A stretch of 39,175 nt of DNA, from assembly GCA_002328865.1 (NCBI GenBank), contig DCWO01000176.1, positions 90,873-130,047 on the forward strand, written 5' to 3'. The stretch comes from Dehalococcoidia bacterium UBA2160 (GTDB taxonomy: Bacteria; Chloroflexota; Dehalococcoidia; Lucifugimonadales; UBA1123). A program made the position numbers and the translations under genes. Below, in pieces: positions 24,848-32,355 of this stretch. The notes under the pieces were generated by a model. It was not told the DNA's origin and ran no database searches. It saw only the letters and a list, made by a program, of their open reading frames with translations. Every line of letters begins with the position of its first letter. Position 1 is the first letter of the stretch.

Positions 24848-25096
24848 CTCGGTGACTCGGTTCTTGCCGCCTGGCTCAGCGTGAGCGGTGCTGGCGCCGG
24901 CGCTGTTCAGGAGTCCCGCTCCGATAATGATGGCCGTTGCCATGCCGGTGACTGCTACCATGGCCATTCGCTTTTTCATGTCAATCCTCCTCGTTGTGGT
25001 TGTGCTGCCGATGACCGTGGAATTGTGGTTGTTCGTGGTCTCGTCCATTTCTCTGGCCTCCTGCCGTGTTTGTGTATTGCCGTCCTAGGTTTGCCT

Positions 25097-25267
25097 CTAT
25101 CCGGTCCGTTCGGCGCCGATGATCCTCTCAACTGCCGCGTTCAGTTGAGCTCTCCCTTTGACTTCGTCCCAGGTCCGAAAGTCTCCGTCGAAGAAGAAGA
25201 TTGGTTGCCTGTCAGGGCTGAGAGTGCCGATCGCTCGTCGTTGGATTTGCTGAGAGTTCTGTGTCAT
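25097..25267 (-). CDS. 56-residue small protein upstream of the repeat protein
   Basis: ATG at 25265-25267 with AGGAGG (25273-25278) five bases before it; TAG at 25097-25099. The product begins MTQNSQQIQRRAIGTLSPDR and ends VERIIGAERTG. It has an acidic/aromatic middle (FFFDGDFRTWDEV) and a predicted C-terminal helix (KGRAQLNAAVERIIG). No signal peptide or membrane segment is seen. It ends about 50 bases before the first possible start of the repeat-protein gene, on the same strand, so the two are probably one transcript. I recognise no family. The strong ribosome binding site is the main evidence that it is real. Confidence 0.6.
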   Translation of the reverse strand: MTQNSQQIQRRAIGTLSPDRQPIFFFDGDFRTWDEVKGRAQLNAAVERIIGAERTG

Positions 25268-25278
25268 CGCTTCCTCCT

Positions 25279-26247
25279 TACTTCTTCTTCGTTGTTTTTC
25301 CAGTGCTGGGCTGTCGGTGTCCGGACCTCGTCCCGTCTGGCTTATTTGCAGTCTATGGCCCGAACCGGATAGCCCACATCGCCAGACCTTGTGAATTTCG
25401 GAAGACAGAAAAACGCTTCGATTCGGCCGGCCTATTGCAAGGTCTTGCAGTCGGGATGAAGGTCACCAACACCGGGATAACAAACCCTTGTTATCCGGCC
25501 GCCCCAAACTGCGGGTGCAGCGGTGTGACATCGATCAAACGCGGAGATTGGCGGAGGATGCGTCGCTGGAGGACGCGGCCACCCATGGGATTGAAATGGG
25601 AACCGCAGGAGTTGGATGGTGCGGATGGCACTCAACGGACACGGCGGACATCCGCAGATTCACGGCGGCGCGAACGCCTGAGGCGCCCCCTTCGGCGGAG
25701 TCGTTTACACCGGACACGGCGGCGATCAGATCCGCGGCGTCACGGTGTGAGGGGTCGACCGGCCGCTTATTCGCACCTTGCACGAATCCTCTGGCATCGC
25801 CCGACGCGAACGGCGCCTAGCTTCGGAAAGCGCCGGTCTGGCATTCGCAGGAGGTTGATTACGATTCGAGAAGAGATTCGCGGGGCGTCGACGTTACCGC
25901 GTAGCCATTCCGGCGAGGGTTAGTCGGAAAGACGCCGGAGTAACAGCGCGTTCGATCGCATGAACGCAGGAAATCGTTGTGGCCCGTCAAGTCTTATCTC
26001 TCTCAAAATCCGGTCCGATCATGGCTCTTGCGAGTGGTGTGGCCGCGCGGGATGTGCGAAAATGCTAGGCGCACAACACCGCGCCGGGCGGCATGATTCA
26101 ACGGTTTGACCGTGAATTTCCGGAGGGCAGCCGGATCGCATGTTCGTCCGTGGTTTCGAAGCGACTGCCTGAGCTGGTTCGGTCAGTGACTGGATGCGAA
26201 GTCTCAACAAGGCACATTTCAGTTGAACACGGGAAGAACGTGACCCA
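25279..26247. other. Long gap before purB with one hairpin
   Basis: Almost 1 kb without a gene I can support. A perfect hairpin GGATAACAA (25475-25483), loop ACCC, TTGTTATCC (25488-25496) is the clearest structure. A 6-bp inverted repeat TGTGCG / CGCACA lies at 26053-26075. The reading frames here (for example 25488-25820) lack ribosome binding sites and recognisable motifs; a decayed gene is possible. The promoters for the 56-residue gene (leftward) and purB (rightward) must lie here but are not obvious, and no purine riboswitch core was seen. Confidence 0.35.
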
Positions 26248-27540
26248 ATGATCGAGCGATATGCCCGTCCGCGCATGAAGCGCGTCTGGTCGGATGAAAA
26301 CAAGTACGACAAGTGGCTCGCCGTCGAACTCGCTGTCTGCGAGGCGTGGACGGAGGAAGGCACGATCCCCGTCGCGGATATGGAGAAGTTGCGCGGGGCT
26401 CAGTACAACATCGAGCGGCTGAACGAGGTGCTCGCGGTCACGAAGCATGACATGACGGCGTTCATGAAATCGGTTACGGAACAGCTCGGACCCGAGGGCC
26501 GCTGGCTGCATCTCGGAATAACCACCTCCGACATTTGGGACACCGCCACCAGCCTTCAGATGTTGGACGCCGCCGACCTTCTCGACGAAGAGATCGGCGC
26601 CCTGATCGACGCGATCGAAACCCGCGCGCGAGAGCACAAACACACGATCATGATGGGGAGGACCCATGGCGTCCACGCCGAGCCCATCACGTTCGGCCTC
26701 AAACTGGCCGTGTGGTGGGACGAGATGCGTCGCAACCGGAAGCGGCTGGCCCACGCGCGCGCCGAGGTGGCTGTCGGCCAGGTCTCCGGACCGGTCGGGA
26801 CCCACGCCACGGTCTCTCCTGCCATCGAGGAATCGGTATGCCGACATCTGGGCATCGCCGCGGCGCCGGTGTCCAATCAGATCATCCAACGCGACCGTCA
26901 TGCGGTATTCATCACGACGCTCGCGGTCATCGCGGCATCGTTGGAGAAGTTCGCCACCGAATTCAGGGGCATGCAGCGAACCGAGATCAGGGAGGTCGAA
27001 GAGCCTTTCAACGAAGGCCAAACCGGCTCGTCTTCGATGCCGCACAAGAGGAACCCCGAGCTGACCGAGCGCGTATGCGGACTGGCCCGACTCATCCGCG
27101 GCCACGCCGTGACGTCGCTCGAAAACGTTGCGTTGTGGGGCGAACGCGACATCAGCCATTCCTCGGCGGAACGCCTGATACTGCCGGATAGCTGCATGGC
27201 GCTCGACTACATCGTGGACCTGTTCGCGGGCGTGATCCGGGGTATGCGAGTCTATCCGGAACGGATGAAACAAAACATGGAGCTGACCCGCGGCCTGCTG
27301 TTCTCTCAACGACTCATGCTGGCGATGGTTGAGAAAGGCATGAGCCGCGACGACGCGTACAAGATCGCCCAAAACAACTCGAGCCGTGTGTGGGAAGAGG
27401 AAGCGGATTTTCGAAACCTGATCCGCTCAGACAGCGACGTGGCGGAATTGCTCGACTCGAATGAACTGGACGGCATCTTTGATTACGGGTATTACGTCCG
27501 ATACGTCGACCACACGTTTGAGCGAGTCGGACTTGGCTGA
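26248..27540 (+). CDS. purB: Adenylosuccinate lyase
   Basis: Cleaves SAICAR to AICAR and adenylosuccinate to AMP. The product has 430 residues (MIERYARPRMKRVWSDENKYDKWL). Fumarase/aspartase superfamily signatures are clear: the N-terminal substrate residue region, HLGITTSDIWDTATSLQ, GRTHGVHAEPITFGLK and the signature loop GSSSMPHKRNPELTE with the catalytic Ser. The ATG at 26248 has no evident ribosome binding site. purC follows after 56 bases, and it uses the product of PurE to feed PurB. Confidence 0.98.
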   Translation: MIERYARPRMKRVWSDENKYDKWLAVELAVCEAWTEEGTIPVADMEKLRGAQYNIERLNEVLAVTKHDMTAFMKSVTEQLGPEGRWLHLGITTSDIWDTATSLQMLDAADLLDEEIGALIDAIETRAREHKHTIMMGRTHGVHAEPITFGLKLAVWWDEMRRNRKRLAHARAEVAVGQVSGPVGTHATVSPAIEESVCRHLGIAAAPVSNQIIQRDRHAVFITTLAVIAASLEKFATEFRGMQRTEIREVEEPFNEGQTGSSSMPHKRNPELTERVCGLARLIRGHAVTSLENVALWGERDISHSSAERLILPDSCMALDYIVDLFAGVIRGMRVYPERMKQNMELTRGLLFSQRLMLAMVEKGMSRDDAYKIAQNNSSRVWEEEADFRNLIRSDSDVAELLDSNELDGIFDYGYYVRYVDHTFERVGLG

Positions 27541-27596
27541 GGTGCACCGCAGACTTGCACCGAACCGAAGGGAAATGTCCATGAGGAGGGGATCTG

Positions 27597-28472
27597 ATGA
27601 CAGCAATTAGCGAAACGAACCTGCCCAACACATTTCACCGCGGCAAGGTCAGGGACACCTACAATCTGACCGAGGGCACGCTGCTGATGGTTGCGACCGA
27701 TCGCACCTCGGCCTTCGACGTTGTTCTGCCAACGGCGATACCCGAAAAAGGCGCCGTGCTCTGCCAGATATCCGCGTTCTGGTTCGAGAAGACCGCCGAC
27801 ATCATCCCGAATCACTTCCTGGACTTAGCGTTGGATCGCCCGGAGTTGAACGTGCCGCCGGAGATCGCGCGCCGGTCCATGGTCGTCAAGAAAGCGGAGC
27901 GCATCAACGTCGAGTGCGTGGCCCGAGGGTTCATCACGGGGTCAGCTTGGGCCGAGTATCGACGGTCGGGCACAGTTCAGGGAAACCCGATGCCGGAAGG
28001 GATGCGCGAAGGCGACCCGTTCCCGGAAGTGCTCTTCACGCCAACCACGAAAGCGGAGGTGGGGCACGACGAAAACATGAGCTTCGCCGAGGTCGTGGAC
28101 ATGGTCGGCGCAGAACTGGCGAACCAGCTCAGGGACACGACCATCGCGCTGTACTCCAGCGCGCGTGACTTCGCCCGGTCAAAAGGCATCATCATTGCCG
28201 ACACCAAGGTCGAGTTCGGATTGATCGACGGTGAACTCACCCTGATCGACGAACTGATGACTCCTGATTCGAGCCGTTTTTGGGATGAAATCGGATACGA
28301 GCCGGGGAAATCTCAGCCCAATTTCGACAAACAGTTCGTGCGAGACTGGCTGGACGCTTCCGGATGGGACCACGAACCACCCGCTCCCGAGTTGCCCGAC
28401 GAGATCGTGGAGAAGACGCGCCAGCGCTATGTCGAAGCCTTCACCAGGTTGACAGGCATGACGTTGAGCTAG
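27597..28472 (+). CDS. purC: SAICAR synthase (phosphoribosylaminoimidazole-succinocarboxamide synthase)
   Basis: Joins CAIR and aspartate with ATP. The 291-residue size and motifs FHRGKVRDTYNL, DRTSAFDVVLPTAIPEKGAVL, ECVARGFITGSAWAEY, FTPTTKAEVGHDENM, IADTKVEFG and LIDELMTPDSSRFW fit the longer (yeast/plant-like) PurC branch. GAGGAGGGGATCTG precedes the ATG. It sits between purB and the first DUF3105 gene. Confidence 0.98.
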   Translation: MTAISETNLPNTFHRGKVRDTYNLTEGTLLMVATDRTSAFDVVLPTAIPEKGAVLCQISAFWFEKTADIIPNHFLDLALDRPELNVPPEIARRSMVVKKAERINVECVARGFITGSAWAEYRRSGTVQGNPMPEGMREGDPFPEVLFTPTTKAEVGHDENMSFAEVVDMVGAELANQLRDTTIALYSSARDFARSKGIIIADTKVEFGLIDGELTLIDELMTPDSSRFWDEIGYEPGKSQPNFDKQFVRDWLDASGWDHEPPAPELPDEIVEKTRQRYVEAFTRLTGMTLS

Positions 28473-28509
28473 CAATATTAATGTAACCATTCAACAACTG
28501 TGAGGCGAT

Positions 28510-29154
28510 ATGGCATCAGGGGCCAGACGTTCAAGATCGAGGCCGTCACGCACTCAGACGCGAGCGGCTCGAAGGGTCAGACGAACCAGGCGTAGGCGAT
28601 TTTTGAGATGGGGTGGAACGACGGCCGTCGGCACGATCGCGTTCGTGTTCATCCTCAGCCTGTTCATTCCGAATCTGCCGTTGGATTTCCTAGCGGGGCG
28701 GGACGCCCCGGACGGGCCAGGCATACGCATGGAGGACCAGGGGCAGTTGCACGTAGACCCAGGAGAGGACCACCCCAGCTACAACTCCGTTCCCGCGACT
28801 TCGGGACCGCACTTCGCGCAACCGTTGGCGCCGGCCAGATGGGGTGTGCATCCTCAACCTCTGGCCGACGAGGTGCTGATCCACAACCTGGAGCACGGCT
28901 ACGTAAACATGCACTATAGTTGCGCCGAGCCTTGCCCTGATCTCGTAAGTCAGCTAACGGTCATCGTAGACGATGCCGTGGAACGAGGCGGCAAAGTGCT
29001 GCTGAGCCCCTACCCTGACATGGAAACGAAAATAGCTCTGACCGCCTGGACGTTCATCGACACAATGGAAGCCTTCGACGAAGAGCGTGTCAGGGATTTC
29101 ATGGTCACGCATGAGAGCTCTCCGAACGCGCCGGAATTCAACGTGGGTCGGTAG
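28510..29154 (+). CDS. DUF3105 membrane-anchored protein, copy 1
   Basis: A 214-residue protein: a very basic cytoplasmic N-terminus (about 1-34, ARRSRSRPSR...RRTRRRRF), one transmembrane segment (about 35-54, GGTTAVGTIAFVFILSLFIP), then an external DUF3105 domain. The domain shows EDQGQ, HPSYNSVPATSGPHF, HNLEHGYVNMHY and CAEPCPDLV, a C-x3-C pair and several histidines that might bind metal. The domain's function is not known to me. It lies 38 bases after purC and five bases before purS, so it is embedded in the purine transcript. Copy 2 at 29776-30417 shares about 70 % of residues over the domain by hand count. Confidence 0.85.
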   Translation: MASGARRSRSRPSRTQTRAARRVRRTRRRRFLRWGGTTAVGTIAFVFILSLFIPNLPLDFLAGRDAPDGPGIRMEDQGQLHVDPGEDHPSYNSVPATSGPHFAQPLAPARWGVHPQPLADEVLIHNLEHGYVNMHYSCAEPCPDLVSQLTVIVDDAVERGGKVLLSPYPDMETKIALTAWTFIDTMEAFDEERVRDFMVTHESSPNAPEFNVGR

Positions 29155-29159
29155 TCCCG

Positions 29160-29408
29160 ATGTTCCACGCCAAGGTCTTCATACAGCTAAAACCTTCGGT
29201 CAACGACCCGCAAGGCTTCACTATCCGCGGAGGGTTGCAACAGCTCGGATTCGATTCGGTGGCGAGCGTGCGCGCCGGGAAGTACATGGAGATCGCCCTC
29301 GAAGCTTCGGATGAGGAGCAGGCCCGTGCCCAGGTCGGCGAAATGTGCGAGAAGCTGCTGGCCAATCCGATCATCGAAGACTACACGTTCGAGCTGGAAG
29401 CCGGATAA
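29160..29408 (+). CDS. purS: Phosphoribosylformylglycinamidine synthase subunit PurS
   Basis: PurS bridges PurL and PurQ in the FGAM synthase complex, where glutamine-derived ammonia converts FGAR to FGAM. The 82-residue size is typical. AKVFIQLKPSVNDPQG, the GGLQQLGFDSVASVRAGKYMEI segment and the C-terminal CEKLLANPIIEDYTFE match the family. Start ATG at 29160 lies five bases after the DUF3105 stop. purQ and purL normally follow purS, but here a non-coding stretch and a second DUF3105 gene follow, so the partner subunits must be encoded elsewhere. Confidence 0.95.
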   Translation: MFHAKVFIQLKPSVNDPQGFTIRGGLQQLGFDSVASVRAGKYMEIALEASDEEQARAQVGEMCEKLLANPIIEDYTFELEAG

Positions 29409-29709
29409 TCGACTCAACTACATCTGACCCGACACCCTGAAAAACCGTCCGATCCGCAGTGTCGCCGTCGGTGCACGCCCCATCTTCGAATCGTGGAGTG
29501 AGCGTGGGCGGAGCGCCCTGATTGTGCACAGATCTCTTTTTCCGAGCAATTACGCTCCTTGTCGGCATGCCCGAATTCCCGCCAGGCTTAAGGTCGCTGA
29601 GCGTGCCTGGCGCTTGTAGGTTTCACGTTTAAGTTTGGTAGTGCACTCACAGTCAATTGACCGACGCCGTGTTTTCACATCCTTAGCACGCGCACGACCG
29701 TACTGCGCA
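29409..29709. other. Intergenic region after purS
   Basis: About 300 bases with no gene or convincing terminator. No remnant of purQ or purL was recognised in any frame. The last part holds the promoter for the second DUF3105 gene. Confidence 0.35.
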
Positions 29710-29737
29710 TTGACGCGCATCCGCGGCCACGTATAAT
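29710..29737 (+). promoter_or_regulatory. Sigma-70 promoter of DUF3105 copy 2
   Basis: TTGACG (29710-29715), 16 bases, perfect TATAAT (29732-29737). Transcription would start near 29744, about 32 bases before the TTG start codon at 29776. It shows that the second DUF3105 gene can be expressed apart from purS. Confidence 0.7.
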
Positions 29738-29775
29738 GGCACGGGCAAATTCGAGAAATCGAGGCAACGCGAATT

Positions 29776-30417
29776 TTGACTGAACACACTGTCGATCGCT
29801 CGAAAGCAGTTACGCGACGGCCTGCTACGAGCGTGCCGCCGCGCGCGTTCCGCAATCCGTCGAAATTCCGCGGGCGCGTCTTCGTCATCGGCGCCATCGT
29901 CGGCGTGGCGCTGGTCAGCGCGGTGCGCTCCGAATCCGAAAGCGACCAACCGCCTCCCGAAAGCAGTCAAGCGACAAGTCGGGACATCCGCATGGAAGAT
30001 CAGGGTCAAGAACACGTTGCACCAGGCCAGCCACACGTCGACTACAACTCCGTCCCTGCAACGTCAGGGCCACACTTCGGGCAGCCGCTCGCGCCGGCCA
30101 GGTGGGGTGTGCACACGCAGCATCTGCCAGACGAAGTGCTGGTTCACAATCTGGAGCATGGCTATGTGAACGTGCACTATAGGTGCCCTGAGCTTTGCCC
30201 TCAGTTGGTGGGCCAGCTCTCGGCAATCATCGAGGATACCGGGGCCCAAGGCGCCAAAGTGCTGCTCAGCCCCTACCTCGACATGGATGCGCAAGTTGCG
30301 CTCACGGCTTGGACCTTCATCGAAACGATGGACGCGTTCGACGAAGAGCGCGTCAGAGCATTCATTCGAGCCCACGAGAGTTCGCGAGACGCCCCAGAGT
30401 ACAACGTGGGCCGGTAG
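29776..30417 (+). CDS. DUF3105 membrane-anchored protein, copy 2
   Basis: A 213-residue paralogue of copy 1 with the same plan: basic N-terminus, a short transmembrane segment (about residues 35-52, VFVIGAIVGVALVSAV), an acidic linker and the DUF3105 domain (EDQGQ, DYNSVPATSGPHFGQPL, HNLEHGYVNVHY, CPELCPQLV, final EYNVGR). The two domains align without gaps, about 70 % identical by hand count; the N-termini and linkers are unrelated, so the extracellular domain is what is conserved. It starts with TTG and has its own promoter. It ends about 105 bases from the convergent hisB. Confidence 0.85.
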   Translation: MTEHTVDRSKAVTRRPATSVPPRAFRNPSKFRGRVFVIGAIVGVALVSAVRSESESDQPPPESSQATSRDIRMEDQGQEHVAPGQPHVDYNSVPATSGPHFGQPLAPARWGVHTQHLPDEVLVHNLEHGYVNVHYRCPELCPQLVGQLSAIIEDTGAQGAKVLLSPYLDMDAQVALTAWTFIETMDAFDEERVRAFIRAHESSRDAPEYNVGR

Positions 30418-30522
30418 TGGCGATCACCAGGCCATTTTCATTGCCCGGCTCAATCTTACGTTCGCGCATCACCCGCGGCAGTTCGCTTCGTTCGCTGTCC
30501 GCCATGCCGGAAGAGGCGCCGC

Positions 30523-31122
30523 CTACTCGCTGATTGTGCCTTTGGTGCTGGGGACCTGTCGGCCTCGCCTCGGGTCTGGTTCCACGGCGTCTCGGATGGA
30601 CCTGGCCAGGCTCTTGAATATCGCTTCGGCCTTGTGGTGGTTGTTGACCCCGGAGATGAGCCGGACGTGCAGGTTTAAGCCACCCTCGCGAGCCATGGAC
30701 TCCAGGAAGTGACGCACCAAGTCGCCAGGAAGCCCGCCCAGGTCGCTGCTGCCGATGTCGGCGTCGATGACGGCGTATCCGCGACCGCTGAAGTCGACTG
30801 CGGTGAACGCGAGCGTCTCGTCGAGCGGCACGAACGCGTGGCCCATGCGGGCGATGCCCCGACCGTCGCCTACAGCCTCTTTGAGCGCTCTGCCCAAGGC
30901 GATGCCGGTGTCCTCGACCAGATGATGCCACCCGACCTCCGTGTCACCGGCAGCTTGAATCTTCAGGTCCAGCAAGCCGTGGCGCGAGAGTTGGGCCAGC
31001 AGGTGCTCGAACATTCCGTTGCCCGTGCTGAGGTTGTACTGGCCGGTTCCGTCCAGGTCGAGTTCGACGGTGATCTGGGTCTCGGCAGTGTTGCGTTCGA
31101 TCTTCGCGGATCGGTTGGTCAT
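30523..31122 (-). CDS. hisB: Imidazoleglycerol-phosphate dehydratase
   Basis: Dehydrates imidazoleglycerol phosphate in histidine synthesis, using two Mn ions. The 199-residue product is the single-domain (non-fused) form. Metal-ligand motifs: TGNGMFEHLLAQLSRH (canonical TG.GFFDHML), WHHLVEDTGI (canonical HH.VED.GI), and GVNNHHKAEAIFK. A Glu replaces Asp before the first His. The ATG overlaps the hisC stop by four bases. It is the last gene of the his operon here. Confidence 0.97.
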   Translation of the reverse strand: MTNRSAKIERNTAETQITVELDLDGTGQYNLSTGNGMFEHLLAQLSRHGLLDLKIQAAGDTEVGWHHLVEDTGIALGRALKEAVGDGRGIARMGHAFVPLDETLAFTAVDFSGRGYAVIDADIGSSDLGGLPGDLVRHFLESMAREGGLNLHVRLISGVNNHHKAEAIFKSLARSIRDAVEPDPRRGRQVPSTKGTISE

Positions 31123-32213
31123 CTGACGACCTCCCGCAACGCTTCAACGAAAGCGTCTGTCTCCGCGGGCGTGCCAACGGCCACCCTGAAGCAGTCTTGC
31201 AGCCGGTCCGAGCCAAAGTTTCGGACGAAGACTCCCCTGCCCGCCAGCTCATCGTAAACTCGCTGGGCTCCCGCGGCATCCGGCATCTGGCAGAGGATGA
31301 AGTTGCCCTCGGATGGCCAGGGCGTGATCCCGGGCATTTCCTCGAGAATTCCCTGGAGGCGCGTTCGCTCGGCCACGATCTTGCCGACGTTCTCCAAGAG
31401 CGCCGGAGCGTCGTCCAGCGAAGCCAAAAGGGCTGCTTCACCGGCAACGTTGACGTTATACGGCGATTTGATGTCCATCAAGTGACTGACGATGTCCGGG
31501 CTCATGATGCCGTAGCCAACACGGAGCCCCGCGAGTCCCGCCCACTTGCTCATCGTGCGCAGCACGACCAGGTTGGAGTACTCGGGCACGAGTTCGGCTA
31601 CCGTGTGGCCGCAGAACTCGAAGTAGGCCTCGTCGACCACAACGATGAGGCCGGTGTCGAGAAGCTCCTTCACCTGACTATCCGGCAAGAGATTGCCAGT
31701 CGGGTTGTTCGGCGAGCTCACGAATACGATCTTAGCCCGGTCGTCGATCGACGCGCGGACCGTTTCCATGTCGATCTCGAACAGCTCGTTGCGCTGGAGC
31801 ATCGTGAGGTCGCCGCCACAAACGCGGGCGCAGAACGCGTACATGGCGAACGTCGGGTCGAAGTCCAGGATGCGGTCACCCGGCTCGATGAACAGCCTGA
31901 ACAGCAGGTCGATCAGTTCGTCGCTGCCTGCGCCGGCGATGAGATGCTCGGCGCCGAGTCCCGTGTACTCGCTGAGCGACTGTCGCATCTTCCTCTGCTG
32001 CGGGTCTGGGTAGATGTGAAGCGGCGCGCCGGCGACTGCCTCAACGGCCTTGGGGGACGGGCCGTAAGGATTCTCGTTGCCGTTCAGCTTGACGATCTTG
32101 CTTTCGGGAATGCCCGCCCGTCGAGCAAGCACTTCCGGCGGATCAATCGATTTGTAGGTTTGAACATCCGCCAGATGGGGTCGGACTAATCGTCGCGTGT
32201 CAGTTTTTGCCAC
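31119..32213 (-). CDS. hisC: Histidinol-phosphate aminotransferase
   Basis: PLP enzyme that transaminates imidazoleacetol phosphate to histidinol phosphate. The GTG at 32213 is chosen because GGAGG (32220-32224) lies six bases before it; this gives 364 residues. Motifs: LNGNENPYGPS, GAGSDELIDLL, SSPNNPTGN, VVDEAYFEF and RTMSKWAGLAGLRVGY with the PLP Lys. The open frame up to 32267 has no family match. Its stop overlaps the hisB start (ATGA), and 142 bases separate it from hisD. Confidence 0.96.
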   Translation of the reverse strand: MAKTDTRRLVRPHLADVQTYKSIDPPEVLARRAGIPESKIVKLNGNENPYGPSPKAVEAVAGAPLHIYPDPQQRKMRQSLSEYTGLGAEHLIAGAGSDELIDLLFRLFIEPGDRILDFDPTFAMYAFCARVCGGDLTMLQRNELFEIDMETVRASIDDRAKIVFVSSPNNPTGNLLPDSQVKELLDTGLIVVVDEAYFEFCGHTVAELVPEYSNLVVLRTMSKWAGLAGLRVGYGIMSPDIVSHLMDIKSPYNVNVAGEAALLASLDDAPALLENVGKIVAERTRLQGILEEMPGITPWPSEGNFILCQMPDAAGAQRVYDELAGRGVFVRNFGSDRLQDCFRVAVGTPAETDAFVEALREVVR

Positions 32214-32355
32214 GGCACTCCTCCGGGTGGGACGCCTCGAACGATCGCAGCCGTGGGAGCCACGCACGCGCGCGGGCCGGAACCGTGCTCAGGGATTCAC
32301 CTGCGATGCTCGGGGAGTCCATGCGAGCATGAACGCACCGCAAACAGTATCACGG

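Larger units (their letters stand above)
23982..24979 (-). pseudogene. Secreted repeat protein, frame broken at a G6 run (frameshift or phase-variable)
   Basis: A signal peptide (MKKRMAMVAVTG..., likely cut after TAHA, residues 31-34) is followed by four (A/T)SPDLPEM-type repeats of about 19-21 residues (45-120). Five repeats of exactly 30 residues (PLESFAYFSIDGTNS, about 128-272) come next. On the minus strand a run of six G (plus-strand 24137-24142) then throws the frame. One extra G would restore GGEFANTSPDLPLLDREL..., two further ASPELP / ASPDMP repeats and a TAG at 23982-23984, giving about 332 residues. Without it the frame runs on to 23621, across the terminator and into the convergent gene, as unrelated sequence. 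The start at 24979 has AGGAGG six bases before it; an in-frame ATG at 25048 has its own AGGAGG eight bases before it and would add 23 residues. I recognise no family. It is presumably exported; function unknown. Confidence 0.75.

Noticed and set aside
25261..25923. 220-codon plus-strand frame
   Set aside because: Very basic, no motif, overlaps the start of the 56-residue gene, no ribosome binding site.
25900..26247. Purine riboswitch upstream of purB
   Set aside because: No recognisable conserved core or paired loops; only a short inverted repeat.
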